Assembly: GCA_965223245.1 (NCBI GenBank)
Contig: CBDCVY010000013.1
Location: 62,001-126,000 of the forward strand
Reading direction: 5' to 3'
Source: CBDCVY01 sp965223245
Lineage (GTDB): Bacteria > Nitrospinota > Nitrospinia > Nitrospinales > Nitrospinaceae
Length of the DNA stretch: 64,000 bases
Part shown: in pieces, positions 36,031 to 44,524 of the stretch
How positions within the stretch are numbered: position 1 is the first letter of the stretch
Layout of the letters: each line of letters begins with the position of its first letter
Position numbers and translations under genes: made by a program
The notes under the pieces: model-generated
Database searches by the model: none
What the model saw: the letters and a program-made list of their open reading frames with translations, nothing else
Told to the model about the DNA's origin: nothing

Positions 36031-38100
36031 TTAAATTTGTTCTACCAGTTTTAAAATGTACTGTTTTTCAGAGGAAGAAATAGAATAAGTTCCAAATCGA
36101 CTTTTTTCATATATTTGTCCGATTTCTTTAACTATCTGAAGTTTTTCCAAAGGTAGTTGGTTTAAGTGAAATAAATACTCATGGTGTGTCCAATTCTGTT
36201 TTTTAGGAAACCCTTGTTTATCTAATTTGTGTAACATTTTCTTATAGGCTCTCACTGAAAACGGTGTTGAAGAGTTAACCCCATAGAATTTCCAAAATGA
36301 ACTTTTTGAGAGAATCCATAAAAGAACAACCGAGATAATAAAAATAATTATTAAAAAACTATTGTTACTTAAGATCTTTTGTATCCCATCCTTTTTAAAT
36401 TGATCAAATGACTGAAAATCTTTCATAATTTGATTTGTCTTCTCATCAAAAAACTCAACAATTTTTAATTGATCGTTAAAAGAATATTTTAAAACGTATT
36501 TTTGCCAAAAGAACTTGATCCTATCAAAGTTATGTTCGAAAGAACTAATTTCTTCATCAAAAGTACTACCTGCAGAAGGGGTAGGATCAAATACTGTCCA
36601 TCCTTTTCCTGATATATAGGCTTCCACCCAAGAGTGCGCGTGCGCTTGTCTCACCACCATGTAATTTCCCAACTCATTTCTTTCTACTCCAAGAAAACCA
36701 TTTACAATTCTTGCGGGAATTCCATTTAGTCTTAAAAGAATTACCATTGCCGAGGCAAAGTATTCACAGTGGCCTTCCTTGTTTACAAAAAGAAATTCAT
36801 CCAATGGAGAAAGTTTCGTATGTCTTTCCATATTTAAGGTGTAGCCAAACTGGCTTTTGAAAAATTTAAGAATTTTTTCACCCTTGGTATATTCAGAATC
36901 TTGGAGTTTTACTAAATCTTTGGCCAAAGTTTTAATTTGCGGGCTTAAATTGGGCAATTGTAAATATCGATTTGGAAATAGATGAGCCGAGGGCTTAGGT
37001 GTTGTTCTAATAAAACTTTGATTGGTAGAGTTCAATTGGGACTTTAGAGTCCATTTTTGGGGTCCTGCAATAGGTTCGGGAATTTTTAAATTATAAGATT
37101 GGTCTCTGCTAAGCCAACGGATGGGTCCATTAATGTAGCTGGGGATCCCCAAAGTAAAAATAATAGGAGCATTTAGAGATTCAATAAATACTTCTTGCTC
37201 CACTATGGTTTTGGGATCTTGCGGTTTGAATAAAACAATACCTTTATTGTTCAGGTTGATTAAAGGATTTATTGCTGGAACGGTGGACAACCAGGATTTC
37301 CCATCGTAATGATCCAGTGCCACGCCCCTCCAATAAACCTTAAATGGTGGGTAATAAGGTTTGCCTTTACGTTTAAACATTACTCTCATGACAACTTCAT
37401 TATTTTGTTTAATGCGGCCGACATCTCCTAATTGAACATTACTGGAAAATCCACTTAGGGGACCTTTGGAATCAGAAAAATTAATGAACCCTGTACCTAA
37501 TCGAGGAAATGCTGTGAATATAATCCCCGTGAGAACTAAGCTCAATACAACCACACCGGTGGAGATTCCAATAAGTGAAAACCCGATGGTTTCATTTTCA
37601 CCAACGGTTCTGAAAACTTTTGGAGGACTGGTACTTCCTACTCTCTCTGCGAGCACGTTATAAAAAATGAAACACCAGCAAAGAGAAAAATAAAACATCA
37701 AGAAAAGTGCACCAAAGAAAATATCCTGAACAAAAACGGCTCCAACTAATAAGCAAATAACTGAAACTAGATAGCCATAAAGGTAATCATTAAATTCTGT
37801 TTTAAATATAAATCTTGTAATTAACAGAAAAAGTGAAATTCCGATCAAAAAACCTATAATAGGGGGCTGAAACAGATAGTAGATTAAAGGAAGAATGACC
37901 AACCATAGCTTCCAGGAAGTAAGTCCATTAGGAGGATTCACGGGTATTTTTTTCAAAAGTTCTAAAACACAACATATTGCCAGAATTCCCAATAGCGCAA
38001 TTCCAGGGAAATAGGATAGAATTTCTGCCATGATGAGACAGGAAATACCCAGACTCGCTAAAACATAATTAAGTGAGATAAAACTGGTCCTGAGGTTCAT
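36031..38100 (-). CDS. TgpA-like membrane transglutaminase
   Basis: 689 residues. About six transmembrane helices in residues 1-190, a periplasmic part (200-590) with a transglutaminase-like core, one more helix near 605, and a C-terminal cytoplasmic tail (DUF4129-like). The catalytic triad is visible: C445 in EGHCEYFASAM, His in HAHSWVEAY near 480, and Asp in WTVFDPTPS near 500. It fits the DUF3488/transglutaminase family (TgpA), often in operons with a DUF58 protein and a MoxR ATPase, neither of which is here. Peptide crosslinking or proteolysis at the inner membrane surface is the possible role. Confidence 0.88.
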   Translation of the reverse strand: MNLRTSFISLNYVLASLGISCLIMAEILSYFPGIALLGILAICCVLELLKKIPVNPPNGLTSWKLWLVILPLIYYLFQPPIIGFLIGISLFLLITRFIFKTEFNDYLYGYLVSVICLLVGAVFVQDIFFGALFLMFYFSLCWCFIFYNVLAERVGSTSPPKVFRTVGENETIGFSLIGISTGVVVLSLVLTGIIFTAFPRLGTGFINFSDSKGPLSGFSSNVQLGDVGRIKQNNEVVMRVMFKRKGKPYYPPFKVYWRGVALDHYDGKSWLSTVPAINPLINLNNKGIVLFKPQDPKTIVEQEVFIESLNAPIIFTLGIPSYINGPIRWLSRDQSYNLKIPEPIAGPQKWTLKSQLNSTNQSFIRTTPKPSAHLFPNRYLQLPNLSPQIKTLAKDLVKLQDSEYTKGEKILKFFKSQFGYTLNMERHTKLSPLDEFLFVNKEGHCEYFASAMVILLRLNGIPARIVNGFLGVERNELGNYMVVRQAHAHSWVEAYISGKGWTVFDPTPSAGSTFDEEISSFEHNFDRIKFFWQKYVLKYSFNDQLKIVEFFDEKTNQIMKDFQSFDQFKKDGIQKILSNNSFLIIIFIISVVLLWILSKSSFWKFYGVNSSTPFSVRAYKKMLHKLDKQGFPKKQNWTHHEYLFHLNQLPLEKLQIVKEIGQIYEKSRFGTYSISSSEKQYILKLVEQI

Positions 38101-38183
38101 ATTCCTATGGGAAGCGAATTGACAATCTAGAAAACCTTTTTATACAATGGCTCCAAATAAATAATTCCACTGGTCATGACTTA

Positions 38184-38202
38184 TTTGATCCGCGTCATCA
38201 AA
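38184..38202. repeat. TTTGAT-N7-ATCAAA palindrome before the cyclophilin genes
   Basis: Perfect 6-bp inverted arms separated by CCGCGTC, about 43 bases before the first cyclophilin ATG. It has the arms of an FNR/Crp-like site but a 7-base rather than 4-base spacer, so it is not a canonical FNR box. Confidence 0.45.
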
Positions 38203-38244
38203 GAGAACTGTATCAATAGTTTAAATTAAATATGGAGAAGACAC

Positions 38245-38799
38245 ATGCGAAAACTTATCATTTTGGGATTTTCATTCTTTTTTGCGGCGTGGTTCAGTGC
38301 TTCATTAGTATTCGCCAATGAAATCGCGGTGATTGAAACCAAATTTGGAAACATTCAAATTGAGTTTTTCGAAGATAAAGCACCGGGACATGTTAAAAAC
38401 TTTAAAGATTTGGCGAAAAAAGGAGTTTATGATGGAACGACCTTCCACCGAGTGATTCCTGGATTTATGGTTCAGGGGGGTGATCCCAATTCTAAAAGTG
38501 AAGACCGTTCCAAGCATGGAATGGGAGGACCCGGTTACAATATCAAAGCTGAATTTAATGATATTCATCACGATAGAGGGATTTTATCCATGGCGAGAGC
38601 GGGGCACCCCGATAGCGCTGGAAGCCAATTCTTTATTGTGGTAAAAGATGCACACTTCTTAGATAAGAAGTATACAGTTTTTGGGCGTGTGACCCAGGGA
38701 ATGGAAGTGGCTGATAAAATTGTAAGTCAAAAGCGTGACCGTAATGACAATCCGCTGGAGCGAATTGAAATGAAGGTTACCATTAAAAATGTAAAATAA
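38245..38799 (+). CDS. Exported cyclophilin-type peptidyl-prolyl isomerase
   Basis: 184 residues with a signal peptide (MRKLIILGFSFFFAAWFSASLVFA) and a full cyclophilin domain. FHRVIPGFMVQGGDP, the GMGGPGYNIKAE loop and AGSQFFIV hold the active-site Arg, Phe and Gln residues. It speeds proline isomerisation in the periplasm. The domain is about three-quarters identical by eye to the next gene, which lacks the signal peptide; they are 21 bases apart, so this is a tandem duplication with one exported copy. Confidence 0.95.
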   Translation: MRKLIILGFSFFFAAWFSASLVFANEIAVIETKFGNIQIEFFEDKAPGHVKNFKDLAKKGVYDGTTFHRVIPGFMVQGGDPNSKSEDRSKHGMGGPGYNIKAEFNDIHHDRGILSMARAGHPDSAGSQFFIVVKDAHFLDKKYTVFGRVTQGMEVADKIVSQKRDRNDNPLERIEMKVTIKNVK

Positions 38800-38820
38800 T
38801 TCCTCATTTAGGAGAGTAAA

Positions 38821-39309
38821 ATGCCAAATGAAAATGCGGTTATTGAAACCGTTCATGGAAATATAGAATTAGAGTTTTTTGAAGATAAAGCTCCCGGCCA
38901 TGTTAAAAACTTTAAAGATTTAGCTAAAGATGGTTTTTATAATGGAACAACTTTTCATCGCGTCATTCCCGGATTTATGATTCAAGGAGGCGATCCTAAT
39001 TCCAAAAGCGAAGACAAATCACAACACGGGATGGGTGGACCTGGTTATACGATTGATGCAGAGTTTAACGACGTTAAACATGATAGAGGCGTTTTATCTA
39101 TGGCACGGTCACAGGATCCGAATAGTGCGGGTTCCCAATTTTTCATTTGCGTTAAAGACGCTCACTTTTTAGATGGCCAATACACAGCTTTTGGAAAAGT
39201 GGTTAATGGAATGGATGTTGCGGACAAGATTGTAAACGAAGCCCGAGATGGAAATGATAATCCTAATCAAAGAATGGAAATGGTTTCCGTCACTATAAAA
39301 GAAGTTTAA
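38821..39309 (+). CDS. Cytosolic cyclophilin-type peptidyl-prolyl isomerase
   Basis: 162 residues starting directly with NENAVIETVHGNIELEFFEDKAPGHVKNF, no signal peptide. Catalytic blocks FHRVIPGFMIQGGDP, GMGGPGYTIDAE and AGSQFFICVKDAHFLDG are complete. The gene pair is a duplication in which one copy is exported and one cytosolic. AGGAG 8 bases before the ATG is the ribosome site. Confidence 0.95.
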   Translation: MPNENAVIETVHGNIELEFFEDKAPGHVKNFKDLAKDGFYNGTTFHRVIPGFMIQGGDPNSKSEDKSQHGMGGPGYTIDAEFNDVKHDRGVLSMARSQDPNSAGSQFFICVKDAHFLDGQYTAFGKVVNGMDVADKIVNEARDGNDNPNQRMEMVSVTIKEV

Positions 39310-39369
39310 CTATAGGCCGCGGCAAATTTTGAGTAGAAAAATTTTGAATTATTAAGGGAAAAGTTTGAA

Positions 39370-39729
39370 ATGGAAAGTGAATTGACCATCAGCGTGTATA
39401 AATTTTTAGGTACAGATTATCCTCAAGGCAGGAGTTCGGAGGATGGCAGCCCTTCCGCAGAAACTCTCAGGAATCACATTTTAGATAATTGGGATAAGTA
39501 TGAAAAGCTCAATGTTTCCTTGGATTCCATAGTTAAAATGACGCGGACGTTTGTGGATGAGGCGTTTGCAAAGATCATGGAGACCCGTTCTTTAGAGGAA
39601 TTTAACAATAAAGTTTACTTTCCTGATGCCAAAGAAGCTATGGTGAAAGAATTGAATAATGCTGTCAAGCTTCGCCTAAAAATCATTTCATCTAAAAAAG
39701 AGCGGGAAAGGGATGAGCTTAGTATTTGA
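39370..39729 (+). CDS. STAS-like DUF4325 protein
   Basis: 119 residues, soluble. The centre, SLDSIVKMTRTFVDEAFAKIM, resembles the core of the DUF4325 family (a strand followed by FxDExx), and LNNAVKLRLKIISSKKERE forms the last helix with a charged tail. DUF4325 domains have a STAS-like fold and commonly regulate or partner with kinases or phage-like systems; a partner is not evident. The 3' end overlaps the convergent GIY-YIG frame by 11 bases. Confidence 0.6.
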   Translation: MESELTISVYKFLGTDYPQGRSSEDGSPSAETLRNHILDNWDKYEKLNVSLDSIVKMTRTFVDEAFAKIMETRSLEEFNNKVYFPDAKEAMVKELNNAVKLRLKIISSKKERERDELSI

Positions 39730-40018
39730 GGGGTGAAGGTTTTATTGCCGTTGGGAACTTTTCATTGAATCCATGGTCTAGCTCAAACAAATCTATTTTT
39801 TGTCCTCTTTTTAAGGATTTGATTTCTGTTTCACGTTGGCAGGCATCAGCTCGGTTTTTTCGTTTTTCTTTATAGACGATTTGAAAGGGGCCGCGGCCTC
39901 TTGTATATTTTGCCCCTTTCCCGCTTTTGTGTTCCTTAAGTCGACGTTCTAAATCATTTGTTACGCCGGTGTATAGGCTCCCATCTGCACATTCTAAAAT
40001 ATAAACAACCCAGCTCAG
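39719..40018 (-). CDS. GIY-YIG nuclease-superfamily protein with non-standard start
   Basis: An open frame translates as SWVVYILECADGSLYTGVTN DLERRLKEH... (written here in two parts), an unmistakable UPF0213/YhbQ-type GIY-YIG domain: VVYILE and YTGVT form the GIY-YIG core, R at ERRLKEH, and E in CQRETEIKSLKRG the metal ligand. It has 99 codons. No ATG, GTG or TTG exists in frame upstream of the domain; AAGGAG is spaced 6 bases from a CTG at 40018, which may start translation. It follows the DJ-1 gene by 14 bases. Its DNA substrate is unknown. Confidence 0.82.
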   Translation of the reverse strand: MSWVVYILECADGSLYTGVTNDLERRLKEHKSGKGAKYTRGRGPFQIVYKEKRKNRADACQRETEIKSLKRGQKIDLFELDHGFNEKFPTAIKPSPLKY

Positions 40019-40032
40019 GTGAGGCTCCTTTT

Positions 40033-40632
40033 TTATTTTACTTTAGTTTCGGAAACTAGCTTAATAAGCTCTTCGGCGAATTTTTCAATTGCTTCTCCGC
40101 CTTTTGCTGTAACCATTCTTTCATGAACTACCACATCTTGGTCAGAAAGTACTCCAGCAGCCTTTTCAATGGCTGCGGTTGTGTATTTGTCATCTGCTGC
40201 AGCCACTTCGGTATTTGCAATTAAATCGGCCTCACCAAGGCAGGGAGTTCCACTACCAATGGCTCCCACAACCATTTTGCTTTTATATCGGTCTGATATA
40301 AGCAGACGAACTAAACGATCATCCCACAAATATTTACGAGCGCCTTTACCCCCTATAACCACGGTTCCATGAAAAACCCCTTTGACTTGACGTGTTCCTT
40401 TTCCAGCGGTTACGTAGCTGTCTCCTGTTATCCCCTCAATGGCATCTACAATCAGCATATCAGGCATATGCCTTCCCGTTTTCATTCCTACGGCTTCTTT
40501 AAACTTTGAAGAGGCCACCTTAACTTCGGCACCTTCATTAGTTAATATTTCCCTTAAAGGATCTAATTGACTCTCGTCATAATAGTCTTTAGGAATTATA
40601 AGGAGTATATTTTTATCTTCCAAGCGTGCCAT
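40033..40632 (-). CDS. DJ-1/PfpI-family protein without the usual nucleophile
   Basis: 199 residues. ILLIIPKDYYDESQLDPLREILTNEGAEVKVASS is the typical N-terminal Rossmann strand-helix-strand. At the nucleophile elbow, where active members have AICHG or AICAG, this one reads VGAIGSGTPCLGEADL: the cysteine is replaced by glycine and a Cys lies five residues later. Catalytic activity of the usual kind is therefore doubtful; a binding or altered role is possible. TGRHMPDMLIVD is an insert-containing loop. It is the first gene before the GIY-YIG frame on the same strand. Confidence 0.88.
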   Translation of the reverse strand: MARLEDKNILLIIPKDYYDESQLDPLREILTNEGAEVKVASSKFKEAVGMKTGRHMPDMLIVDAIEGITGDSYVTAGKGTRQVKGVFHGTVVIGGKGARKYLWDDRLVRLLISDRYKSKMVVGAIGSGTPCLGEADLIANTEVAAADDKYTTAAIEKAAGVLSDQDVVVHERMVTAKGGEAIEKFAEELIKLVSETKVK

Positions 40633-40719
40633 GGACTTTCCTTGTTGAAATTAGCTAAAAATTTTTTGTTAATTGTATAAGAGTTTTCGACTATTTGAAG
40701 AAAAAATTTTTAAAAACCC

Positions 40720-42651
40720 TTAGATCTGAGGCAGGTGGGAGGGGTTTGGCATAACCTCAAATAGGAATAAGCTGTTTGTTTCGGACAATTTTTTGCACCA
40801 ATCATCTAAAAATTGCCTTAAAAGAGTTTGTTCCTCTAAAGAAAAAGCAGAATTATTACCCCAGACATATCGATAATCGAACATGAGGTGGGTCACCCCG
40901 ACTTTTTTCAAACGTGATGCAAGATCCTTAGGTGTGGATATTCTTTGTAGGAGTTTCTGCATGGTATGAGCTTCAAACACACTGTCGCTAATGAATTTTC
41001 TTTCAGCCAAATAACCTAGGTTTCGCATAAAAATAAATAATACTTTACTGTTAGGTGATATTTTCTTATTCATTTCCTGGTACATGGGAAATACAGAAAT
41101 ATTCCTCGTCAGATATTGTTCCTTGGTTTCTTTACCAGCCAAAAAATTTACAGGGTTTATCTTCCACCACAATTCACCCACCAAACTGATATTGTATGAA
41201 ACTCCTAAGATCGTCAGGATAAAAGCGGTACTTCGAATAATGGTAGATATTTTGAATAGGTTGACGCTTCTAAGTGTGCTTTCAAGCCCATAAACCAACA
41301 TCAATGTTAGTAAGGTAAAGGAAGGAGTGAGAAAGCGTACATATTGGAAATAAGAAAACCAAAAAATTATTAAGACACCAAATACTGCAGCCATCGATTT
41401 TATTTTTTGTGAATAAGTTCCCCATAAACCGAATAACATTGGAAAAAGCAAAAAGTGCGCCTTTCCAATCCAACCATCAAATTTTAGGGAATTGGGTTCA
41501 CTATGGAAGGTGAGATTGTAAGGTAAAAGAAAAAAATCCGTCAGGCTGCGTCCCATCCCAAAGGACTTGACGTATTGATTCATCATTAAGGCCCGGTTTG
41601 AATCCCAGTTCACTTGGTCTGAGCCTCCGAGAAATTGCATAAAAAGCGGAGTAAAAGGATTTCCGGAGTAAAAATAATTTCGCATCCACCAAGGTCCCAT
41701 GAATATAAGGACGACAACTGCAAAAATTCCTAACTGATAAAGCACCTTTTTCAGATTTTGATGGTTTTTCCCCTTCCAGGCAATCCCTAATACAATTAGA
41801 GGAAGTACGATAACTGCTGTTAGTTTTGTCGCCCAAGCTGAGGCTCCAAATATAATCATTAAATAAAACCAACCTTTTTGATCCGTTGATATCCAAAGAT
41901 CCCAGGCATAAAAAGCAAAAAAGATTAATGTTGCTAAAGGAATATCTACATAGGCTGAGGCTGAGATTTCCCAAAAAGTTGGAATGGAAAAAAATAATAT
42001 TGGAACCAACAGATAGAATTTACCTTTGAGGTGATTTTTATAATAGAGAACCAAGCCTGTTAACAATAAAAACCCAGTACCTAAACCTAGTAAAGCCGGA
42101 AGACTTTCTACCCCAAAGGTCATGGCAAATAAAAAAATCATCGAAAACAACATGGGGAAAAACGAATACATATTGTTTGGAAGATTAACGATGCCATGAA
42201 ACTCAAAATAAGTTTTTGGAATGGCTAGGTGATAGACTAATGCATCGGTTTTTACTGGTGGGGCTAAGGCAAGCGACAAGGATGATAGTACTAGCAAAGT
42301 CAGCACCACCGAAAGAAACCACTTAAAACTCAATGGGATTTTATAGGTTTCTTCCTTTTGCCGGGAGGATAGCATCCTCTGCCAAGCCTGTTTGAATAAA
42401 TGCTTAATAGATGAAATCGAAGTGAGGAAGATTAAGGTCAGTAAGGTCCAACCCGTTTGCGGAAATATTAAATGAAAAAAAGCTAAGAGAGTTGTGATTA
42501 AACCAATGGCCACTATTCCCAAAAGAGAGCAAAACGTAAACTTTTCACCAAAAGAATAGAAATCAATATTTATGTGTTTGACCCATTTTTCTCCTAAAAG
42601 AAAACAGGCAAAAAAGATGAGAATGGCTAAAATTAAATCAAATAAAAACAA
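40720..42651 (-). CDS. GT-C type membrane glycosyltransferase
   Basis: 643 residues with about 12 transmembrane helices. PPVKTDALVYHLAIPKTYFE in the first large loop holds the acidic D-A-L-x-Y-H pattern of the ArnT/PMT-like GT-C superfamily, followed by FFPMLFSMIFL. The C-terminal 110 residues are a soluble domain (NPVNFLAGKETKEQYL... PNSKVLFIFMRN). It probably transfers a polyprenyl-phosphate-linked sugar to an acceptor on the outer face of the inner membrane. The acceptor cannot be read. It stands alone on the minus strand. Confidence 0.82.
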   Translation of the reverse strand: MFLFDLILAILIFFACFLLGEKWVKHINIDFYSFGEKFTFCSLLGIVAIGLITTLLAFFHLIFPQTGWTLLTLIFLTSISSIKHLFKQAWQRMLSSRQKEETYKIPLSFKWFLSVVLTLLVLSSLSLALAPPVKTDALVYHLAIPKTYFEFHGIVNLPNNMYSFFPMLFSMIFLFAMTFGVESLPALLGLGTGFLLLTGLVLYYKNHLKGKFYLLVPILFFSIPTFWEISASAYVDIPLATLIFFAFYAWDLWISTDQKGWFYLMIIFGASAWATKLTAVIVLPLIVLGIAWKGKNHQNLKKVLYQLGIFAVVVLIFMGPWWMRNYFYSGNPFTPLFMQFLGGSDQVNWDSNRALMMNQYVKSFGMGRSLTDFFLLPYNLTFHSEPNSLKFDGWIGKAHFLLFPMLFGLWGTYSQKIKSMAAVFGVLIIFWFSYFQYVRFLTPSFTLLTLMLVYGLESTLRSVNLFKISTIIRSTAFILTILGVSYNISLVGELWWKINPVNFLAGKETKEQYLTRNISVFPMYQEMNKKISPNSKVLFIFMRNLGYLAERKFISDSVFEAHTMQKLLQRISTPKDLASRLKKVGVTHLMFDYRYVWGNNSAFSLEEQTLLRQFLDDWCKKLSETNSLFLFEVMPNPSHLPQI

Positions 42652-42800
42652 TGTTTTATGCTCTTGGGCTCAGTTTGTTAAAAAAAATTAATTTTGAACA
42701 TATAGCTTCAAGTGTATATTAGGGGAACTTTCTCTGGAGCTTGCTTCCGACAATTTGCAATTAGTAAAAATGGGATAACCGACTAAGGTTGAAATTTCTA

Positions 42801-42828
42801 TTGACACAACCGGGAGAATGAATATAAT
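42801..42828 (+). promoter_or_regulatory. Consensus sigma-70 promoter of the cytochrome c gene
   Basis: TTGACA (42801-42806), a 16-base spacer and TATAAT (42823-42828) match both consensus hexamers. The leader to the ATG at 42969 is about 135 bases and contains two palindromes, so leader-level control is possible. Confidence 0.85.
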
Positions 42829-42874
42829 TTGGCTCTTTTTTTGTCATAATTCTAGTATAACGGCAGGACTGCGA

Positions 42875-42927
42875 CTAGGAACCTAGAAATTCGATTTGAT
42901 TTTTTACGGTATATATTTTGGAACCGT
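42875..42927. repeat. Two palindromes in the cytochrome c leader
   Basis: CTAGG-AA-CCTAG (42875-42886) is a perfect 5+5 repeat with a 2-base centre. ACGGT (42906-42910) and ACCGT (42923-42927) flank 12 AT-rich bases. Both lie downstream of the -10 element, where a repressor or an RNA hairpin could act. Confidence 0.5.
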
Positions 42928-42968
42928 TTGTCTTTGATAATTAATGTCCTTAGGAAAGGAAAACCACA

Positions 42969-43403
42969 ATGAAGAGATCAGTAATTTTTTTAGTATTCAT
43001 GGTATTGACGTTTTTTATAGCGAACCAAGCGTTTGCAGGTGCTAAATGTCCTCAGCCGCGAAAAACCAAAAAAGCTCCAGCGAATATTTATGGTGCTGAC
43101 AAAACCAAAGGTGCTGATGCGGCAAAAGGTAAAGAAATTTTTATGAAAAAAGCTAAGCCTATGGCCTGTAAAATGTGTCATGGTGATAAAGGAGATGGGA
43201 CCGGTAAATTAGGTAAAGCGTTGAAACCTGCTCCTCGAAACTTTGCTTGTGCAGATACCATGAAAGATGTTACTCCAGGGCAAATGTTCTGGATTATTAA
43301 AAATGGTTCTAAGGGTACCGGTATGGCACCTTTTGGCAAAACATTAAAAGACAATGATATTTGGGATGTAATTAAGTACATTCGTTCTGACTTAATGAAA
43401 TAA
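42969..43403 (+). CDS. Periplasmic mono-heme cytochrome c
   Basis: 144 residues: a signal peptide ending QAFAGAK, a lysine-rich stretch (KTKKAPANIYGADKTKGADAAKGKEIF), heme attachment CKMCH at 67-71 and a second-half Met (GSKGTGMAPFGKTL) as probable distal ligand. GDKGDGTGKLGKALKPAPRNF after the heme is typical of class I cytochromes c. The basic charge suggests an electron carrier to an acidic partner. It has its own strong promoter and terminator, so it is probably abundant. Confidence 0.92.
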   Translation: MKRSVIFLVFMVLTFFIANQAFAGAKCPQPRKTKKAPANIYGADKTKGADAAKGKEIFMKKAKPMACKMCHGDKGDGTGKLGKALKPAPRNFACADTMKDVTPGQMFWIIKNGSKGTGMAPFGKTLKDNDIWDVIKYIRSDLMK

Positions 43404-43425
43404 AAGTTTTCACAAGGTTTTAGGG

Positions 43426-43463
43426 AAAAGGGGTAAAGCGCTAAACGCTTTACCCCTTTTTTT
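43426..43463 (+). terminator. Terminator of cytochrome c
   Basis: AAAAGGGGTAAAGCG and CGCTTTACCCCTTTT form a perfect 15-bp stem around CTAAA, ending in a T run. AAAA on the left makes it usable from both strands. Confidence 0.95.
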
Positions 43464-43532
43464 GTGATTTTAGAATTCTGCAATTGTAATTATGGTGTTT
43501 TGGGATAATTAGTGGCCTTCTTCGGGGTAACC

Positions 43533-44426
43533 ATGATTCAAAAAAGCATTGTGATATTAAAAATCATTTGGTTTTTAGGTTTGGTTAGTTGGATTTCTTT
43601 TGCGGTGGCTGAAAATGGATTGGGAAGTAAAAACAATCCCATTCATATGATGTTTGTCCCTTCCGGTGAAGCTCAAGTCATCTTAGAAGAAGGTGAAGCC
43701 ATTGCTAATCTTTTAGGAACAGCAACCGGACTAAGCTTTAAATCATCCATTGCTACAAGCTACGCTGCTGTTATTGAGGCCATGGGTGCCGGCAAAGTGG
43801 ATATTGGTTGGTTAGCTTCTTTTTCGTATGTTCTTGCTAAAGATAAATATGATGTGGATTTGCTTTTAATTGTTTCGCGGTTTGGAAGCCCCTTTTATAG
43901 AGGCCAAATAGTGGTTCACGCCGATTCCAAAATTAAATTATTATCAGACCTTAAAGGAAAGCGGTTTGCTTATGTTGATCCTGCTTCGACTTCGGGTCAT
44001 TTATATCCTAAAACATTGTTTGCGAAGAAAGGGATGGACCCTGAAAAATTGTTTTCTCAAACTGTGTTTGCCGGATCACATAACGCAGTAATTTTTTCAA
44101 TACTGAAGGGAGAAGTAGATGCAGGAGCAACTTATGATGATGCAAGAGCGACTGTAGCTAAAAGTTTCCCGAAAGTTTACGAAAAAGTTAATGTGATTGC
44201 TTACACTCAAAATATCCCTAATGATACAGTTAGTGCGCGGAAAAATTTGGACTCAAAAATTAAAGAAAAAATAAAACTGGGATTAAAAAAAGTAGTAAAG
44301 TCCAAAGAAGGTGCTCGAGTTTTGAAAAAACTTTATGGCGTAAGTGATTTAATGGATTTAGATGCTTTTTATGATCCTGTTCGTGAGGCGGGTCAATTGT
44401 TAAACCTTAATAAACACTCACAATAA
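43533..44426 (+). CDS. phnD: PhnD-like phosphate/phosphonate-type ABC binding protein
   Basis: The frame opens at GTG 43512; ATG 43533 (MIQKSIVILKIIWF) gives a normal signal peptide ending AVAENG. The mature 270 residues have the PhnD (TIGR01098) fold: FVPSGEAQVILEEGEAI, SYAAVIEAMGAGKVDIGWLASFSYVLA and RFAYVDPASTSGHLYPKTLF. It binds a small phosphorus oxyanion or a related anion in the periplasm. The partner PhnC follows 98 bases later, but no permease gene is present near, so transport may rely on a distant permease or the pair may act in sensing. Confidence 0.85.
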   Translation: MIQKSIVILKIIWFLGLVSWISFAVAENGLGSKNNPIHMMFVPSGEAQVILEEGEAIANLLGTATGLSFKSSIATSYAAVIEAMGAGKVDIGWLASFSYVLAKDKYDVDLLLIVSRFGSPFYRGQIVVHADSKIKLLSDLKGKRFAYVDPASTSGHLYPKTLFAKKGMDPEKLFSQTVFAGSHNAVIFSILKGEVDAGATYDDARATVAKSFPKVYEKVNVIAYTQNIPNDTVSARKNLDSKIKEKIKLGLKKVVKSKEGARVLKKLYGVSDLMDLDAFYDPVREAGQLLNLNKHSQ

Positions 44427-44524
44427 GGATTATAAGGTTCTTTGGGGCCTGATAAGCAATACCTTGTTGAGGAGTGAGTATTTGAGTTCCCCTGGTTCAA
44501 AGCATTTAAATTTTGGGAGACTTA

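Larger units (their letters stand above)
42652..42968. promoter_or_regulatory. 317-base divergent region between GT-C gene and cytochrome c
   Basis: Holds a strong plus-strand promoter (separate entry) and two small palindromes: CTAGG-AA-CCTAG at 42875-42886 and ACGGT/ACCGT arms at 42906-42927. Nothing coding was seen. Confidence 0.6.

Noticed and set aside
38184..38202. FNR box
   Set aside because: Arms are similar but the spacer is 7 bases, not 4.
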